Position numbers and translations under genes: made by a program. The notes beneath the pieces were generated by a model. It worked only from the letters and a program-made list of their open reading frames with translations. It was not told the DNA's origin and did not search any database. Source: Eriocheir sinensis (lineage: Eukaryota; Arthropoda; Malacostraca; Decapoda; Varunidae). From it: 64,000 bases of DNA. Below are positions 36,664 through 51,042 of this stretch, one piece after another (the first letter of the stretch is position 1; each line of letters starts with the position of its first letter). The stretch lies in contig NC_066509.1 in assembly GCF_024679095.1 (NCBI RefSeq), positions 20,919,574 through 20,983,573 on the forward strand, read 5' to 3'.

Positions 36664-36756
36664 CAGGGTTTTCCAGCTGAATTAGACTAATTTTGATGCT
36701 CTGAGTCTGAAAATGACCTTGGTTTTGCTCAATCAGGTCAAGATTTTTTGCTACAG
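36664..36756 (+). repeat. Left terminal inverted repeat
   Basis: Paired with 38826-38919. It contains CTGAGTCTGAAAATGACCTT and TTTTGCTCAATCAGGTCAA. Confidence 0.75.
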
Positions 36757-36806
36757 AATTTTTTTTATAATCGATTTTTCGTAAAAAAAAAAAATCCTGC
36801 GGATCA

Positions 36807-36823
36807 TCAGCTGAGAAACCCTG
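36807..36823 (-). repeat. Internal copy of the terminus
   Basis: TCAGCTGAGAAACCCTG is the reverse complement of the transposon terminus and is followed by ACGATTTTTT exactly as at the right end. With the left TIR it outlines a 160-bp MITE-like unit (36664-36823). Confidence 0.75.
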
Positions 36824-36875
36824 ACGATTTTTTCCGTTTTCCTCAAGAAATAAAAGTCAACGTATCCAAATTCAT

Positions 36876-36890
36876 TCAGTTTTTATTTAC
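36876..36890 (-). promoter_or_regulatory. Polyadenylation signal candidate
   Basis: AATAAA on the minus strand within AGTAAATAAAAACTG, about 70 nt beyond the stop codon of the 552-residue ORF and inside the TIR-bounded element. Confidence 0.55.
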
Positions 36891-36955
36891 TCCATCAAAT
36901 TTGATAAGCATATAATACTTCTAAATAAACATTACGTGACACAAAATTTTAGAGT

Positions 36956-38614
36956 TCACGGCATAAATCGGCGTTTCTTCGATTCCCGTGCGTGAGCAGC
37001 TGCTGGGTTGTCTCTCTTCAGCGACCAGCAGTAGTCCGCCAGCATGACTGCATCCCACCTCCCCTGGTACCTCTCCTCCATTTGGCGCATGTCCTGATGG
37101 AACCTTTCTCCCTGCTCGTCGCTCATCGCACCAAGGTTTTCAGGAAACTTCTCCATGTGTGAGAATAGGAAGTGCATCTTTATACTCATCAAACACCCGA
37201 GTTTTTGAAAAGCCTCTATCATGCTGCTGATGAGTCTGGCGTGGTTTGCTGCCTTCGTGTTCCCCAGGAAGTTGTTCACCACCTCCACAAACGATTTCCA
37301 GGCGGCGCACTCTAGCGTGTTCATGGAGTTTTGGAACTCTGTGTCGTTGATGAGCTGCCGTATCTGTGGGCCATCGAAAATGCCGGCCTTCAGCTTCTCA
37401 ATGGTCAGTCGAGGAAAGGCTCGGCACAGGTAGTTGAAGCACCTCCCATCCTTGTCCAAAGCGCACGTGAACTGTTTCATTAACCCAAGCTTCATGTGCA
37501 GCGGTGGGATCAATATCTTCTCCCGGTCAACAAGAGGTTCGTTTATGATGTTTCTCGCCCCAGGTACTAACTGCTCTCGCGCCGGCCACTTTTTCTTTAC
37601 ATAGTGCTGGGCTCTGTCTCGACTGTCCCACATACATATAAAGCATGGGTACTTTGTGAACCCGGACTGCTGACCAAGTAGAAAGTTCACCATCTTGAGG
37701 TCGACGCAGATGATCCATTGGTGCTGCTCATATTGGATTTTGTCGAGCACGTACTTCACTGCTTCATAGTTCTCTTCGAGAGTTGTGGAGTGCGCAAGAT
37801 GGATTGAGGCGAACTGGTTCCCGTTGTGGAGGAGCACACACTTCAAAGAGCGCTTGCAGCTGTCAATGAAGAGTCGCCAATCTCTCGGATCGTATTGAGA
37901 AGCGCCGAGTTTAACAAAAAGACCGGCGACATCTCGGCAGTACACGAGGTCTTCCTCCTGGCAGAAGTAGCCCATGTAGTCCTCATGCCTTCTACGAAAG
38001 AAAGTGATACGCGCGTCCTCGCCAAGTAGATTTTTCTCTTTGAGTCTAGAGGCCAACAGCTCGGAGGAAGTCTTCGACAAGCTGAGATCCCGAACCAGAT
38101 CATTAAGCTCACCTTGTGAAAAGGGCTGCGGACCATACTCCTCTTCTGTATCTCCTCCCTCGTCTGTAGTGGTGGCCTCGTCGTCGCTGTCAGGAAGCTC
38201 TCTGAACGCTGGTACAGGAATTTCTTCGCAGTGAGCAACTGGACGGCGGGCAGATGGAAGGTCGGGGTACTGGAGGCTGTCCCGATTCTTCCGGTTGATG
38301 CCAGTAGTATTGATGGCGCAGAAGTAACAATCCGATGCATGGTCAAACGGCTCCCTCCAAACCATCGGAATCCCAAACTTCAGTGAAGTTTTCGCGCCCT
38401 TCGTCCACCGCCGGAGGTATTCCACGCACGTCTTGCACACCGTGTGCGGTGCCCAGGACTTATCTTGGTCACCCAGCTTGACTTCAAAGTAAGCCTGGTA
38501 GGCGCGCTTCACAAATCCTGTGATGTTCTTCCTGTCCACTGACAGCGTGTATTCTCCGCAGATGTAGCAGAAAACGTCAGGATTAATCCTGCATGACCGT
38601 CGCGCCGAAGCCAT
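36956..38614 (-). CDS. Intact 552-residue conserved protein, transposase-like
   Basis: This is the only long undisrupted, normal-composition ORF in the window. Cys pairs lie at residues 16/19 (CYICG) and 60/63 (CKTC), a C-x2-C ... C-x2-C spacing reminiscent of zf-AD fingers, and a third pair at 96/99 (CYFC). An acidic linker spans residues 141-160. Residues 245-310 read like an RNase H-type core: WRLFIDSCKRSLKCVLLHNG (Asp251), a helix, then WIICVDLKMVNFLLG (Asp305). KYPCFICMWDSRDRAQHY (324-338) and SDEQGERFHQD (498-508; Glu500/503) follow, so a DDE-like triad is possible. The C terminus is basic (ESKKRRF). I recall the family as a widespread uncharacterised arthropod protein. The transposase role is inferred from fold pattern plus TIRs. 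ATG 38614 follows a splice-acceptor-like TTTTTCAG. Confidence 0.85.
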   Translation of the reverse strand: MASARRSCRINPDVFCYICGEYTLSVDRKNITGFVKRAYQAYFEVKLGDQDKSWAPHTVCKTCVEYLRRWTKGAKTSLKFGIPMVWREPFDHASDCYFCAINTTGINRKNRDSLQYPDLPSARRPVAHCEEIPVPAFRELPDSDDEATTTDEGGDTEEEYGPQPFSQGELNDLVRDLSLSKTSSELLASRLKEKNLLGEDARITFFRRRHEDYMGYFCQEEDLVYCRDVAGLFVKLGASQYDPRDWRLFIDSCKRSLKCVLLHNGNQFASIHLAHSTTLEENYEAVKYVLDKIQYEQHQWIICVDLKMVNFLLGQQSGFTKYPCFICMWDSRDRAQHYVKKKWPAREQLVPGARNIINEPLVDREKILIPPLHMKLGLMKQFTCALDKDGRCFNYLCRAFPRLTIEKLKAGIFDGPQIRQLINDTEFQNSMNTLECAAWKSFVEVVNNFLGNTKAANHARLISSMIEAFQKLGCLMSIKMHFLFSHMEKFPENLGAMSDEQGERFHQDMRQMEERYQGRWDAVMLADYCWSLKRDNPAAAHARESKKRRFMP

Positions 38615-38619
38615 ATCAA

Positions 38620-38650
38620 TGACCTGAAAAATATTTAAAAAAAATATATG
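38620..38650 (-). promoter_or_regulatory. Candidate 3' splice acceptor upstream of the ATG
   Basis: The minus strand reads a T-rich tract then TATTTTTCAG, then GTCATTGAT and the ATG. This suggests an untranslated upstream exon. The donor was not identified. Confidence 0.4.
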
Positions 38651-38825
38651 TATTATGTAATAGCAGGATGCAGCTGACTGTCAGCAGGATGACTGACTGA
38701 CACGTATGCAGCTAATTTAGAGAAGTAAGTTAGTTTTGTAATTCGATATATTCTTCAAGAAAAATATGATTGAACTCAAAACCCCTGATATTAGCATATG
38801 TATAGCTCGTCAGGTAGGCCTATGG

Positions 38826-38919
38826 CTGTATCTCAAAAAGTTGACCTGATAGAGCAAAATCAGTGTGATATTCGGACTCAGAACACCAAAAGTAGTCAGA
38901 ATCAGCTGAGAAACCCCTG
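38826..38919 (-). repeat. Right terminal inverted repeat
   Basis: See the element entry. On the plus strand it ends AATCAGCTGAGAAACCCCTG. Confidence 0.75.
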
Positions 38920-39041
38920 ACGATTTTTTGGTTGTTACCATGTGTAATCACAGGCTTTTCCCTGACTCGCCGCCAATCCGTCACACAAATTTCATTACCC
39001 ACCGCTGCGTCTTGCTGGCCATCGTTAGGCTCTGTGTAGCT

Positions 39042-39740
<699 letters not shown>

Positions 39741-39759
39741 GACAACAGTAATTCTTGTT

Positions 39760-41135
<1,376 letters not shown>

Positions 41136-41139
41136 TCAC

Positions 41140-44100
41140 TGGGGGAATTTCAAATTCCCCTAAGGAGGACTCCTCTTCTGGCTGCAGACCCGAGAGGTGT
41201 CTTGATAACTCCTCGAACCTCTTTATTCTCAATTTCTGCAACATTCGCGGTCTTGGTTCTAATTTTCATTCTGTGGAACACCATCTCTATTCCTCTAAAC
41301 CTCACCTTCTCTTCCTCACTGAAACACAGGTTTTTTGAGGCTACTGACAGCAATCTCTACTCTGTTCCCTCCTACTATCTCTATCCTAAATTTCAATCCA
41401 AAGCTGGATGTTGCGCCTCCGTGCACAACGACATCACTTGCTCTCGTGCCCACAACCTTGATTCTTCTGAATTTTCCACCATCTGGCTAAGACTTCATTG
41501 TCATTTTATTACTAAATACATCTGTGTTGTGTACCTCTCAAATAACTTTACTAACTATGCAAAATTCTTTGACTATTTGAACTCTAAAGTGGAGCACATC
41601 TTGACCCACTTTCCCTTCGCTGAAATCTCCATCCGAGGAAATTTCAATGTTAACCACCATCTTTGGCTTTCATCCTCTTTCACTGACTAGCCTGGCGAAC
41701 AAGCCTACAACTTTGCTATCCTCAACGATCTAGAGCAGTTGGTCCAGCACCCTACACGCATTCCCGACCGTCTTGGAGATCGGACAAACATTCTAGACCT
41801 CTTCCTTACCTCAAACCCTTCTGCTTATTATGTCAAACTGTTCTCCCCGTTGGGCTCCTCCGACCACAATCTTATTTCTGCATCCTGTCCTATCGCTCCT
41901 GTACACCCTCTGGACCCACCGAAGAGGCGATGCTTCTGGCATTTTGCTTCAGGTCGGTGGGACGACCTGAGGATGTACTTTTCCTATTTCCCGTGGAATG
42001 ATTATTGCTTCCAGGATAGATACCCCTCTGTGTGTGCTCAGCACATCACAGAGGTCTCTGGAATGGAGGCATACATCCCACGTACTTTCTTTACCCCTCA
42101 CGATAAAAAGCCTTGGTTTAATCACGCTTGTTCTCGTGCTGTCAATGATAGAGAGGCAGCTCACAAAAGGTACCAAGGCCTTCAAATTAATGTTAACTAT
42201 GAACTTTACATTTCTGCCCGGAATCGTGCCAAATCTATTCTCCGACTAACCAAAAACTCTTTCATTAATAGAAAATGCCAAAACCTTGCTTTCTTTAACT
42301 CTTCCCGTGACTTCTGGCATCTAGCCAAAACCATCTCCTCCAACTTCACTTCTTCATCATTCCCTCCACTCCTCAGTCATGACGGCAACACTGCCGTCTC
42401 ATCTATCTCTAAGGCTGAACTCTTCTCTCAAACTTTTTCTAAAAACTCCACTCTGGACGATTCTGGGGATATTCCTCCTACTCATCCCCCCTCTGACTCT
42501 TTTATGCCTGTTATAAATATTCTTCAAAATAATGTTTTCTGTGCCCTCTCTGGCCTCAATCCTCAGAAGGCTTATGGTTCAGATGGAGTGCCTCCTATTG
42601 TCTTTAAAAACTGTGCCTCCGTGCTGTCACCCTGCTTGGTCAAACTCTTTCGCCTCTGCCTGTCAACATCTACCTTTCCTTCCTGCTGGAAGTATGCCTT
42701 CATACAGCCTGTGCCTAAGAAGGGTGACCGCTCCAATCCCTCAAACTATCGTCCTATAGCTTTACTTTCATGTCTATCTAAAGCTTTTAAATCAATCCTT
42801 AACCGGAAGATTCAAAAGCACCTTTCCACTTCTGACCTGTTATCTGATTGCCAGTACGGGTTCCGCAAGGGGCGTTCTGCTGGTGATCTCCTTGCCATCC
42901 TAACTGATTATTGGTCACCCTCTCTTAGCCGTTTCGGTGAAACCTTTGCTATTGCGTTGGACATATCCAAAGCTTTTGATACGGTGTGGCACAAATCTTT
43001 GCTTTCCAAACTACCCTCCTACGGTTTCTATCCTTCTCTCTGTACCTTTATCTCCAGTTTCCTTTCTGACCGTTCTATTTCTGCTGTGGTAGACGGTAAC
43101 TGTTCTTCCCCTAAACCTATTAACAGTGGTGTCCCACAGGGTTCTGTCCTATCTCCCACTCTCTTTCTGTTGTTCATTGATGATCTTCTCTCCAAAACGA
43201 ACTGTCCTATCCATTCTTACGCCGATGACTCCACTCTGCATTACTCAACTTCTTTTAATAGAAGACCCACCCACCCTACAGGAACTTAACGATTCAAGGC
43301 TGGCGGCAACAGAACGCTTAGCCTCTGACCTTACTATTACTTCCGATTGGGGCAAGAGGAACCTGGTGTCCTTCAACGCCTCAAAAACACAGTTTCTCCA
43401 CCTATCCACTCGACACAATCTTCCAAACAACTATCCCCTATTTTTTGACAACACTCAGCTATCACCTTCCTCAACACTAAACATCCTCGGTCTATCCTTA
43501 ACTCAAAATCTCAACTGGAAACTTCATATCTCATCTCTTACTAAATCAGCTTCCTCGAGGTTGGGCGTTCTGTACCGTCTCCGCCAGTTCTTCTCCCCCG
43601 CACAATTGCTATCCATTTACAGGGGGGTTGTCAGCCCTCGTATGGAGTATGCATCTCATGTGTGGGAGGAGGTCCACTCGCACAGCTCTCCTTGACAGAG
43701 TGGAGTCAAAGGCTCTTCGTCTCAGCAGCTCTTCTCCTCATACTGATAGTCTTCTACCCCTCAAATTCCGCCGCCATGTTGCCTCTCTTTCTACCTTCTA
43801 CTGATATTTTCATGCTGACTGCTTTTATGAACTTTCTAACTGCATGCCTCCCCTCCTCCCGCGGCCCCGCTGCACACGACTTTCTACTCATTCTCATCCC
43901 TATACTGTCCAAACCCCTTATACAAGAGACAACCAGCATCTTCACTCGTTCATCCCTCACGCTGGTAAACTCTGGAACTATCTTCCTCCATCTGTATTTC
44001 CTGCTGCCTACGACTTCAACTCTTTCAAGAGGAGGGTATCAGGACACCTCACCTCGGGTATCAAGACACCTCTCCTCCCGAAATTGACCACTCTTTTTGG

Positions 44101-44191
44101 ACACTCCTTTGACCTCTGTTCGGGAGAAGTGAGTAGCGGGCTTTTTTTTCTTTTTTTTTTCTTTGCGCCCTTGAACTGTCACCTTAGATGT

Positions 44192-44192
<1 letters not shown>
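41140..44192 (+). mobile_element. Jockey-like retrotransposon, copy D (longest copy)
   Basis: About 3.05 kb with endonuclease, RT, C-terminal region and 3' UTR ending CTTAGATGTAAAA. Both flanks are (CA)n on the same strand (40945-41131 and 44193-44224). The 5' edge carries the palindrome GGGGAATTTCAAATTCCCC (41142-41160). No ORF1 is seen, so it may be 5'-truncated. It is the reference for copies A, B, C, E, F and H. Confidence 0.9.
41205..44087 (+). pseudogene. Jockey-like ORF2 of copy D (broken)
   Basis: The endonuclease begins NLFILNFCNIRGLGSN and KPHLLFLTETQ, then shifts frame near 41330. The motif GDFN reads GNFNVNHHLWL, so the catalytic Asp is changed. A TAG lies at 41688 and the same frame continues from there to 43289. 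It covers [48 protein letters not shown], motif [18 protein letters not shown], motif [18 protein letters not shown] and motif [14 protein letters not shown] 4-bp duplication (ACCC, near 43270) moves the frame to 43126-43695. A 1-2 bp insertion near 43665 and a TGA near 43801 follow. RT catalytic residues are intact but the ORF is dead. Confidence 0.87.

Positions 44193-44224
<32 letters not shown>
44193..44224. repeat. (AC)n at the 3' end of copy D
   Basis: Sixteen AC units directly following TGTAAA. Confidence 0.95.
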
Positions 44225-44227
<3 letters not shown>

Positions 44228-44354
44228 AGAACAACAACAACAACAAACACAACCTGGCAGTCCATAAAGAAAGAAACTCCGACAAACAAACAAACAGGAA
44301 AACAATCACACGAAGAAAAGACAAATAGAAAAACCACACACACAGGCAGGTAAA

Positions 44355-44356
<2 letters not shown>

Positions 44357-44416
<60 letters not shown>

Positions 44417-44484
44417 GGCTTGTGCGTGTGGATTTGTGCGTATGTGCGTTTGTGTGTTCTTGTGTGTGTGCATGTGTGTGTGTG

Positions 44485-44567
<83 letters not shown>
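44357..44567. repeat. (GT)n arrays with interruptions
   Basis: (GT)n at 44357-44414 and 44470-44567, with TTTGTGCG-type variants between. Confidence 0.97.
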
Positions 44568-44568
<1 letters not shown>

Positions 44569-44699
44569 GTGACAAACATGACGCAACAGCTGGTCGTTAC
44601 CTTGTTCCGGACCTGAATCTCCCTCGTGAAATATCGCTATTCATTTATTGTAATGCACCTCCGCCACACACTGGCTGGCTGACTGATCATGTGTCTGCC

Positions 44700-45650
44700 A
44701 GCATGTTCGTCTGTCTGTCCGTCTGTCTGTATGTGTGTACCTATGTATCTCTGCTAAGCGGTTTTCTTCCCCTTTAGTTGTATGGCCCTTAGCTGGTTCC
44801 ATTGCTGTAAAAAAAATATATCAATGTATATCTTCCTGGCTGCATATGTACCTTTCTGTCTGTATGTGTCTGAATATAATTGTGTGCATGTATGTATGTA
44901 TGTATGTATGTATGTATGTATTGGCCTACTTGCATGTATCTCGTGATATGTATGTGTTTTCACCTCCGTGTCAGAGTGGCTGCATGTTTGTCTCTTCCCC
45001 CGTTTTTTTCCATTTGTTTGCCGGTAAGTTTGTCTGTGTTTACCTGCAGCATTGAGTGTATCTGCTTGCATGACTATTTATCTGCGTGTCTTTCTGTTTG
45101 CATTCCTGTCCATTTATCTGCCTATCTAACCGCCTTTTTTCATTTGTTGCTATTTGTCACATTCGTTCTTCTCTTTGTCTGCCTGTTTAACTGACTCTCT
45201 GTTTATCTATTTGTCCAAACAGTTGTCTGTCTGCTTAAATTATTCATCTGCCCGTCGTTATTTACTGGCCTCCTTAAAAGACATGCGTCCTTGCCTGTTT
45301 GTCTGTCTGTCTCTCTGTGTCCGTGTGGCTGCCCCCCTTCCTACACATAAATGTCGTGTTGTTTTCTTAGCTGGCCGTCTGTATGTAATGTATCTTCTTG
45401 TCCGCCTCTCTGTCTGTCTGTACATCTTTCATTCTCCCTGCGTGAGTGTCTTTCCTCTGTCCATTTGTCATATTCTGTCTCTTGTTTTCTGTCAGTGTGT
45501 CTCTCTCCCTCCCGGCATGTATGAGTTTGTCAGTCTGATATTCATCATTCCTTCACCCAATTCGTTTTTCTGTGTCTGTCTATCTGAATGTCTGTTTGTC
45601 TTTGTCTGATTGCTTTGTTCGTCCGGCTCACTTCCTGTTGGGCTCTGTAT
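44700..45650. repeat. Degenerate CTGT/GTAT-rich low-complexity region
   Basis: (GTAT)n at 44889-44920 and many CTGTCTGTCTGT words up to 45610. No gene is seen. Cys/Leu/Ser-rich frames are artefacts. Confidence 0.7.
44735..44815 (+). mobile_element. Possible 3' UTR fragment of the jockey-like family
   Basis: TAAGCGGTTTTCTTCCCC, then GGCCCTTAGCTGG and GCTGTAAAAAAAAT resemble the 3' UTR order of copies A-D (AGCGGGC, T-run, GCCCTTGAGCTG, TGTAAAA). Short and diverged. Confidence 0.45.
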
Positions 45651-45764
45651 ATTATTTTCCAAGTGTTTGTCTTTCAGATCTTATTGTTCTTCTGAATTTC
45701 TTTTCATAATGTTTATATGTGTGTTTCTGAATCGATTGTTTTTTTTTTCTTCTGTTCTATCTGT

Positions 45765-46034
<270 letters not shown>

Positions 46035-46038
<4 letters not shown>

Positions 46039-46431
46039 TGTTGCATCTCTTTTTATCTTCTACCTGTATTTTCATGCTGACTCCTCTTTTGAACTTGCTA
46101 GCTGCATGCCTTCCCCCCTCCCGCTTCCCCGCTGCACTCGACTTTCTACTCTTACTCACCCTTATACTGTCCAAATCCCTTATACAAGAGTTAATCGGAA
46201 CCTTCATTCTTTTATCACTTCTGCTGGTATACTCTGGGACAGCCGTCCATTGTCTGTATTTCCTTCTGCCCATGACTTGACCTCCTTCAAGAGAGGAGTG
46301 TCGACACCTCTTCTCCTGACATTGACCTCTCTTTTTACCCCTTGTTGTAGTTCCTTTTGTTAGAGCAGTGCCTGGCGGGCTTTGTTGTTGTTTTGTGGTT
46401 TCGTGCCCTTCATCTGTCTCTCTTGCCGTAA
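46035..46431 (+). mobile_element. Jockey-like retrotransposon, copy E (diverged 3' fragment)
   Basis: Encodes VASLFIFYLYFHADSSFELA, then YTRVNRNLHSFITSAGILWD and a truncated SVFPSAHDLTSFKRGV, corresponding to the last about 110 codons of copies A-D. The 3' UTR has TAGAGCAGTGCCTGGCGGGC and GTGCCCTTCATCTGTC, and ends in GCCGTAAA followed by (AC)n. It is flanked by (CA)n on both sides. Confidence 0.82.
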
Positions 46432-46454
46432 ACACACACACACACACACACACG

Positions 46455-46497
<43 letters not shown>
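46432..46497. repeat. (AC)n at the 3' end of copy E
   Basis: About 32 AC units with one GCT interruption. Confidence 0.97.
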
Positions 46498-46501
<4 letters not shown>

Positions 46502-46683
46502 TTCCACCACCGCACCTCTTCCACCCCCGCCCTAAACATTTTCATCACCACTTTTCCAGTGTTGACCACAGACCCCATATACCTCTTTCATATTGTACTT
46601 TTATCCTTTTTATTATACTTCGATATTGTGTTTGTAGCGTGTATATTTTCAGCTTAACAGCTGCTATCTCTTAATAAACAGAT

Positions 46684-47040
<357 letters not shown>

Positions 47041-47699
47041 TTCCAGCAACTGTTTCGTGTTTGGTTTCTGAAATGCGTTTTTGCGCGTCGATGTAATTCG
47101 CTAATTTGGTCGATTTTTTGTCTTTCTTCATCCTCCTCTTGTTGCTGCTCTGTTTGTTTGTTTGGTTTGTTGTTGTTGTTGTTGTTGTTGTTGTTTTGTT
47201 TTTTTTGTTTTTGTTGTTGTTTGTCATTGTTGTTTTCGTTGTTAAAGCTCCGCAGCGTCTTCGTCTTGTATTGGTTTTCGTTCCTTGCATCGTTTTCTTG
47301 CTCGTTACGGATGTTTTCTCATTGATTTGTTTACTTTCAATTCTTTGGTTGCAAGTGCAGGATTCGGTTTCATGATTTTTTTCTACTTTTATTCAGTCGT
47401 ATATTTAAACCTACTTATTTTCCTTTTTTATTCTCTTTCCCTTGTTTTATTTCTGAAATTCATATTGCTCTGTATTCCAGTTCGTTTAAAAAAAAATAAT
47501 CTGATTTTTATCCGTTTTTTCTTATCATACTTTTCTCTTAAAACGTGAATATAATTTGCTAATATTTTATGCTTATGTTAGCATTTACTTATAAAGAGAG
47601 ACAGGTCCTTTCTGAAATCATTTCGTTATTACTGCCAAAGCTGAGCTATGTGTGGGAAGCATGACCCACTATGACCAAGTGCATGTGTTAGGTTATTAA

Positions 47700-48095
47700 T
47701 AAATAACAATCCATAGCCGTAGGGCGTTTAGTGTGTTACACAGAAAACGAGATGTCAGTATGGCGAAAGCTGGCATCTTGACCGCGGCCGGGGGGGAGGA
47801 GCAGTGTGGGTCCCGCCGCCATCTTCCTGTCATCTTCCTCCGAGACTCCAACGCGACAAGACGTCCCTCACCGCCTCCCGCGCCACGCTGTCCATCGTGG
47901 TGGTTTTCCTGCCTTTGTAGTATCCACAAGTACAGAGTGACTGTGTACTCACGCGAGGGAAGCCATTGGGAGATAAGGAGGGCACGGCGTGTTGCAGAGA
48001 GGAACGAAGAGGACAGAATGACTCCAGGCCGAACGGACCACGAGGATGACAAGGTGTGGCTTGGCTTTCTCCCACCTACAGCTAAGTAATCTATT
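47700..48095. other. GC-richer island, possible exon, unassigned
   Basis: It stands out from AT-rich surroundings. Open frames of 118 codons exist on both strands (47733-48089 plus; 47696-48052 minus), without recognisable motifs and with overlapping coding claims, so neither can be accepted. It could be a host exon, a promoter-proximal island or an old repeat. Confidence 0.3.
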
Positions 48096-48329
48096 TGCTA
48101 CAATGTTTTAAGATAGATAGCTAGGCTGCTGTGCGCTTGGTATTAATTAATTATTCTTAATTTCCAGCGAGATTCTTTGTTGCTTAAAAAAACTTAAGAG
48201 CTGGTTCATCTAGTCAGTGCATGTCCTATGAGAGATGTGACTGGTCTGATATTTAAATAATAAAGGACTAGGAGGGGCTGTGATTCTGATAACTCAATTT
48301 TCAGATATTTTATTTTATATTTTTTATTG

Positions 48330-49961
<1,632 letters not shown>

Positions 49962-50270
49962 TGGAAAGAAACGAATAAGCCCAATAGGAAAAAAAAGTTG
50001 AAAAAATGGATACGTGAAAGAAATTAAATAACATGAGTAATAAAAAAAAAATCAATACAAACTTTTTTCTGCACAGAGAGCAAATCAAGAGCAACAAAAA
50101 GAAAATGTTCAAAAAAAGCCCGCTAACTGTTACTCCCACAAAGCGAAAAGCTTAGAGTGGCCAAAAGAGAAGTAAATTTCGGATGGAGAGGTGTCACGAT
50201 ATACTTCTTGAAAGAGGTTTAGTCATAGGCAGGAGGAAATACAGACGAAGGAAGGCGGTTTGTCAAGGTT

Positions 50271-50902
50271 CTTAAGTTCGGTGCTATAATCGGAAGGGAT
50301 AACAATAAACAAGATAAATGGTTAGACACCAGTTTACTTTAAATAAAGCAAAAAACCCAAAACAGCCTCACAATCTGTCTCCAACACGAAGGCTTCAGCA
50401 CGCCGGACTCGGCGATGACCCGTTGCCCGACTTCTTCCTCTTCTAGGCGTCTCGTCCAAAGTGGTAATGACGAGGCAGCACATCTTCGTCCTTGAAGTGG
50501 TGTAGACGAGGGAGGCGCAGAAGGAGAAGGGGCGTCAGTTTCACGGCAGTAACAGGAGTCCAAGGCGTGGAGAAGGGAGAGGTAAGGCACCCAGAACGAG
50601 CCCACGGTATCTGAATTAACCCGAGTGAGAGCAGGGCTTGGAACCGGAGTAGAATCAAGTGTTCAGAGCGAGGCCCGGCCGCTGTCTGACGAGGAAGGCG
50701 TTGGCGCCCACCAAGTCGCCTCTCACAGCGGGTTGAGAAGCCTCGGTGGCTCATTCGACCGAGGCGTCGAACGGCGTCAGGCGAACGAGCAGCGGGAGTG
50801 TAGCAGGTGGCTCGCTGCGCCTTGGTAGTTGAACGGCAAGATGCGGGAGGGCGGCAGGAGTGCCCCGGTCGTTCGCCTGCCAAGTTGGTAGTTGCCCTCA
50901 CA
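50271..50902 (-). repeat. 3' LTR
   Basis: Minus-strand TGTGAGGGCAACTACC ... CCTTGACA. It differs from the other LTR by several substitutions and indels, including about 20 extra bases near 50673 (GCCGCTGTCTGACGAGG). Confidence 0.9.
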
Positions 50903-51042
50903 TAGGCCCCCATACAAGAATCTAATCCAAGTAAATTCCACAAATAACAACCAAATAAGAAAGAAAATAACATAAGCCAATAAACTAAAACAGGTAGGAG
51001 ACTGACGAGGAAACAAAGGAGTGAATTATGCAGGAAGTCTAC

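Larger units (their letters stand above)
36664..38919 (-). mobile_element. TIR-bounded DNA transposon candidate carrying one intact ORF
   Basis: Inverted ends 36664-36756 (CAGGGTTTTCCAGCTGAATT ...) and 38826-38919 (minus-strand reading CAGGGGTTTCTCAGCTGATT ...) are about 93 bp and about 80 % identical by eye. They include a shared TTTTGCTC-ATCAGGTCAA block. The 2.26 kb between and including them holds a single intact 552-codon gene. A third copy of the terminus lies inside the left end (36807-36823). No target-site duplication could be fixed, because TCGT outside the ends is itself shared. The CAGGGG start resembles hAT-type termini, but the superfamily is unassigned. Confidence 0.72.

Noticed and set aside
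36956..38614. Ordinary host gene
   Set aside because: It cannot be excluded, but the flanking inverted ends and single-exon structure favour a transposon gene. Kept as CDS with that caveat.
47696..48089. 118-residue proteins on both strands
   Set aside because: Overlapping opposite frames of equal length in a GC-rich patch, with no motif to choose either.
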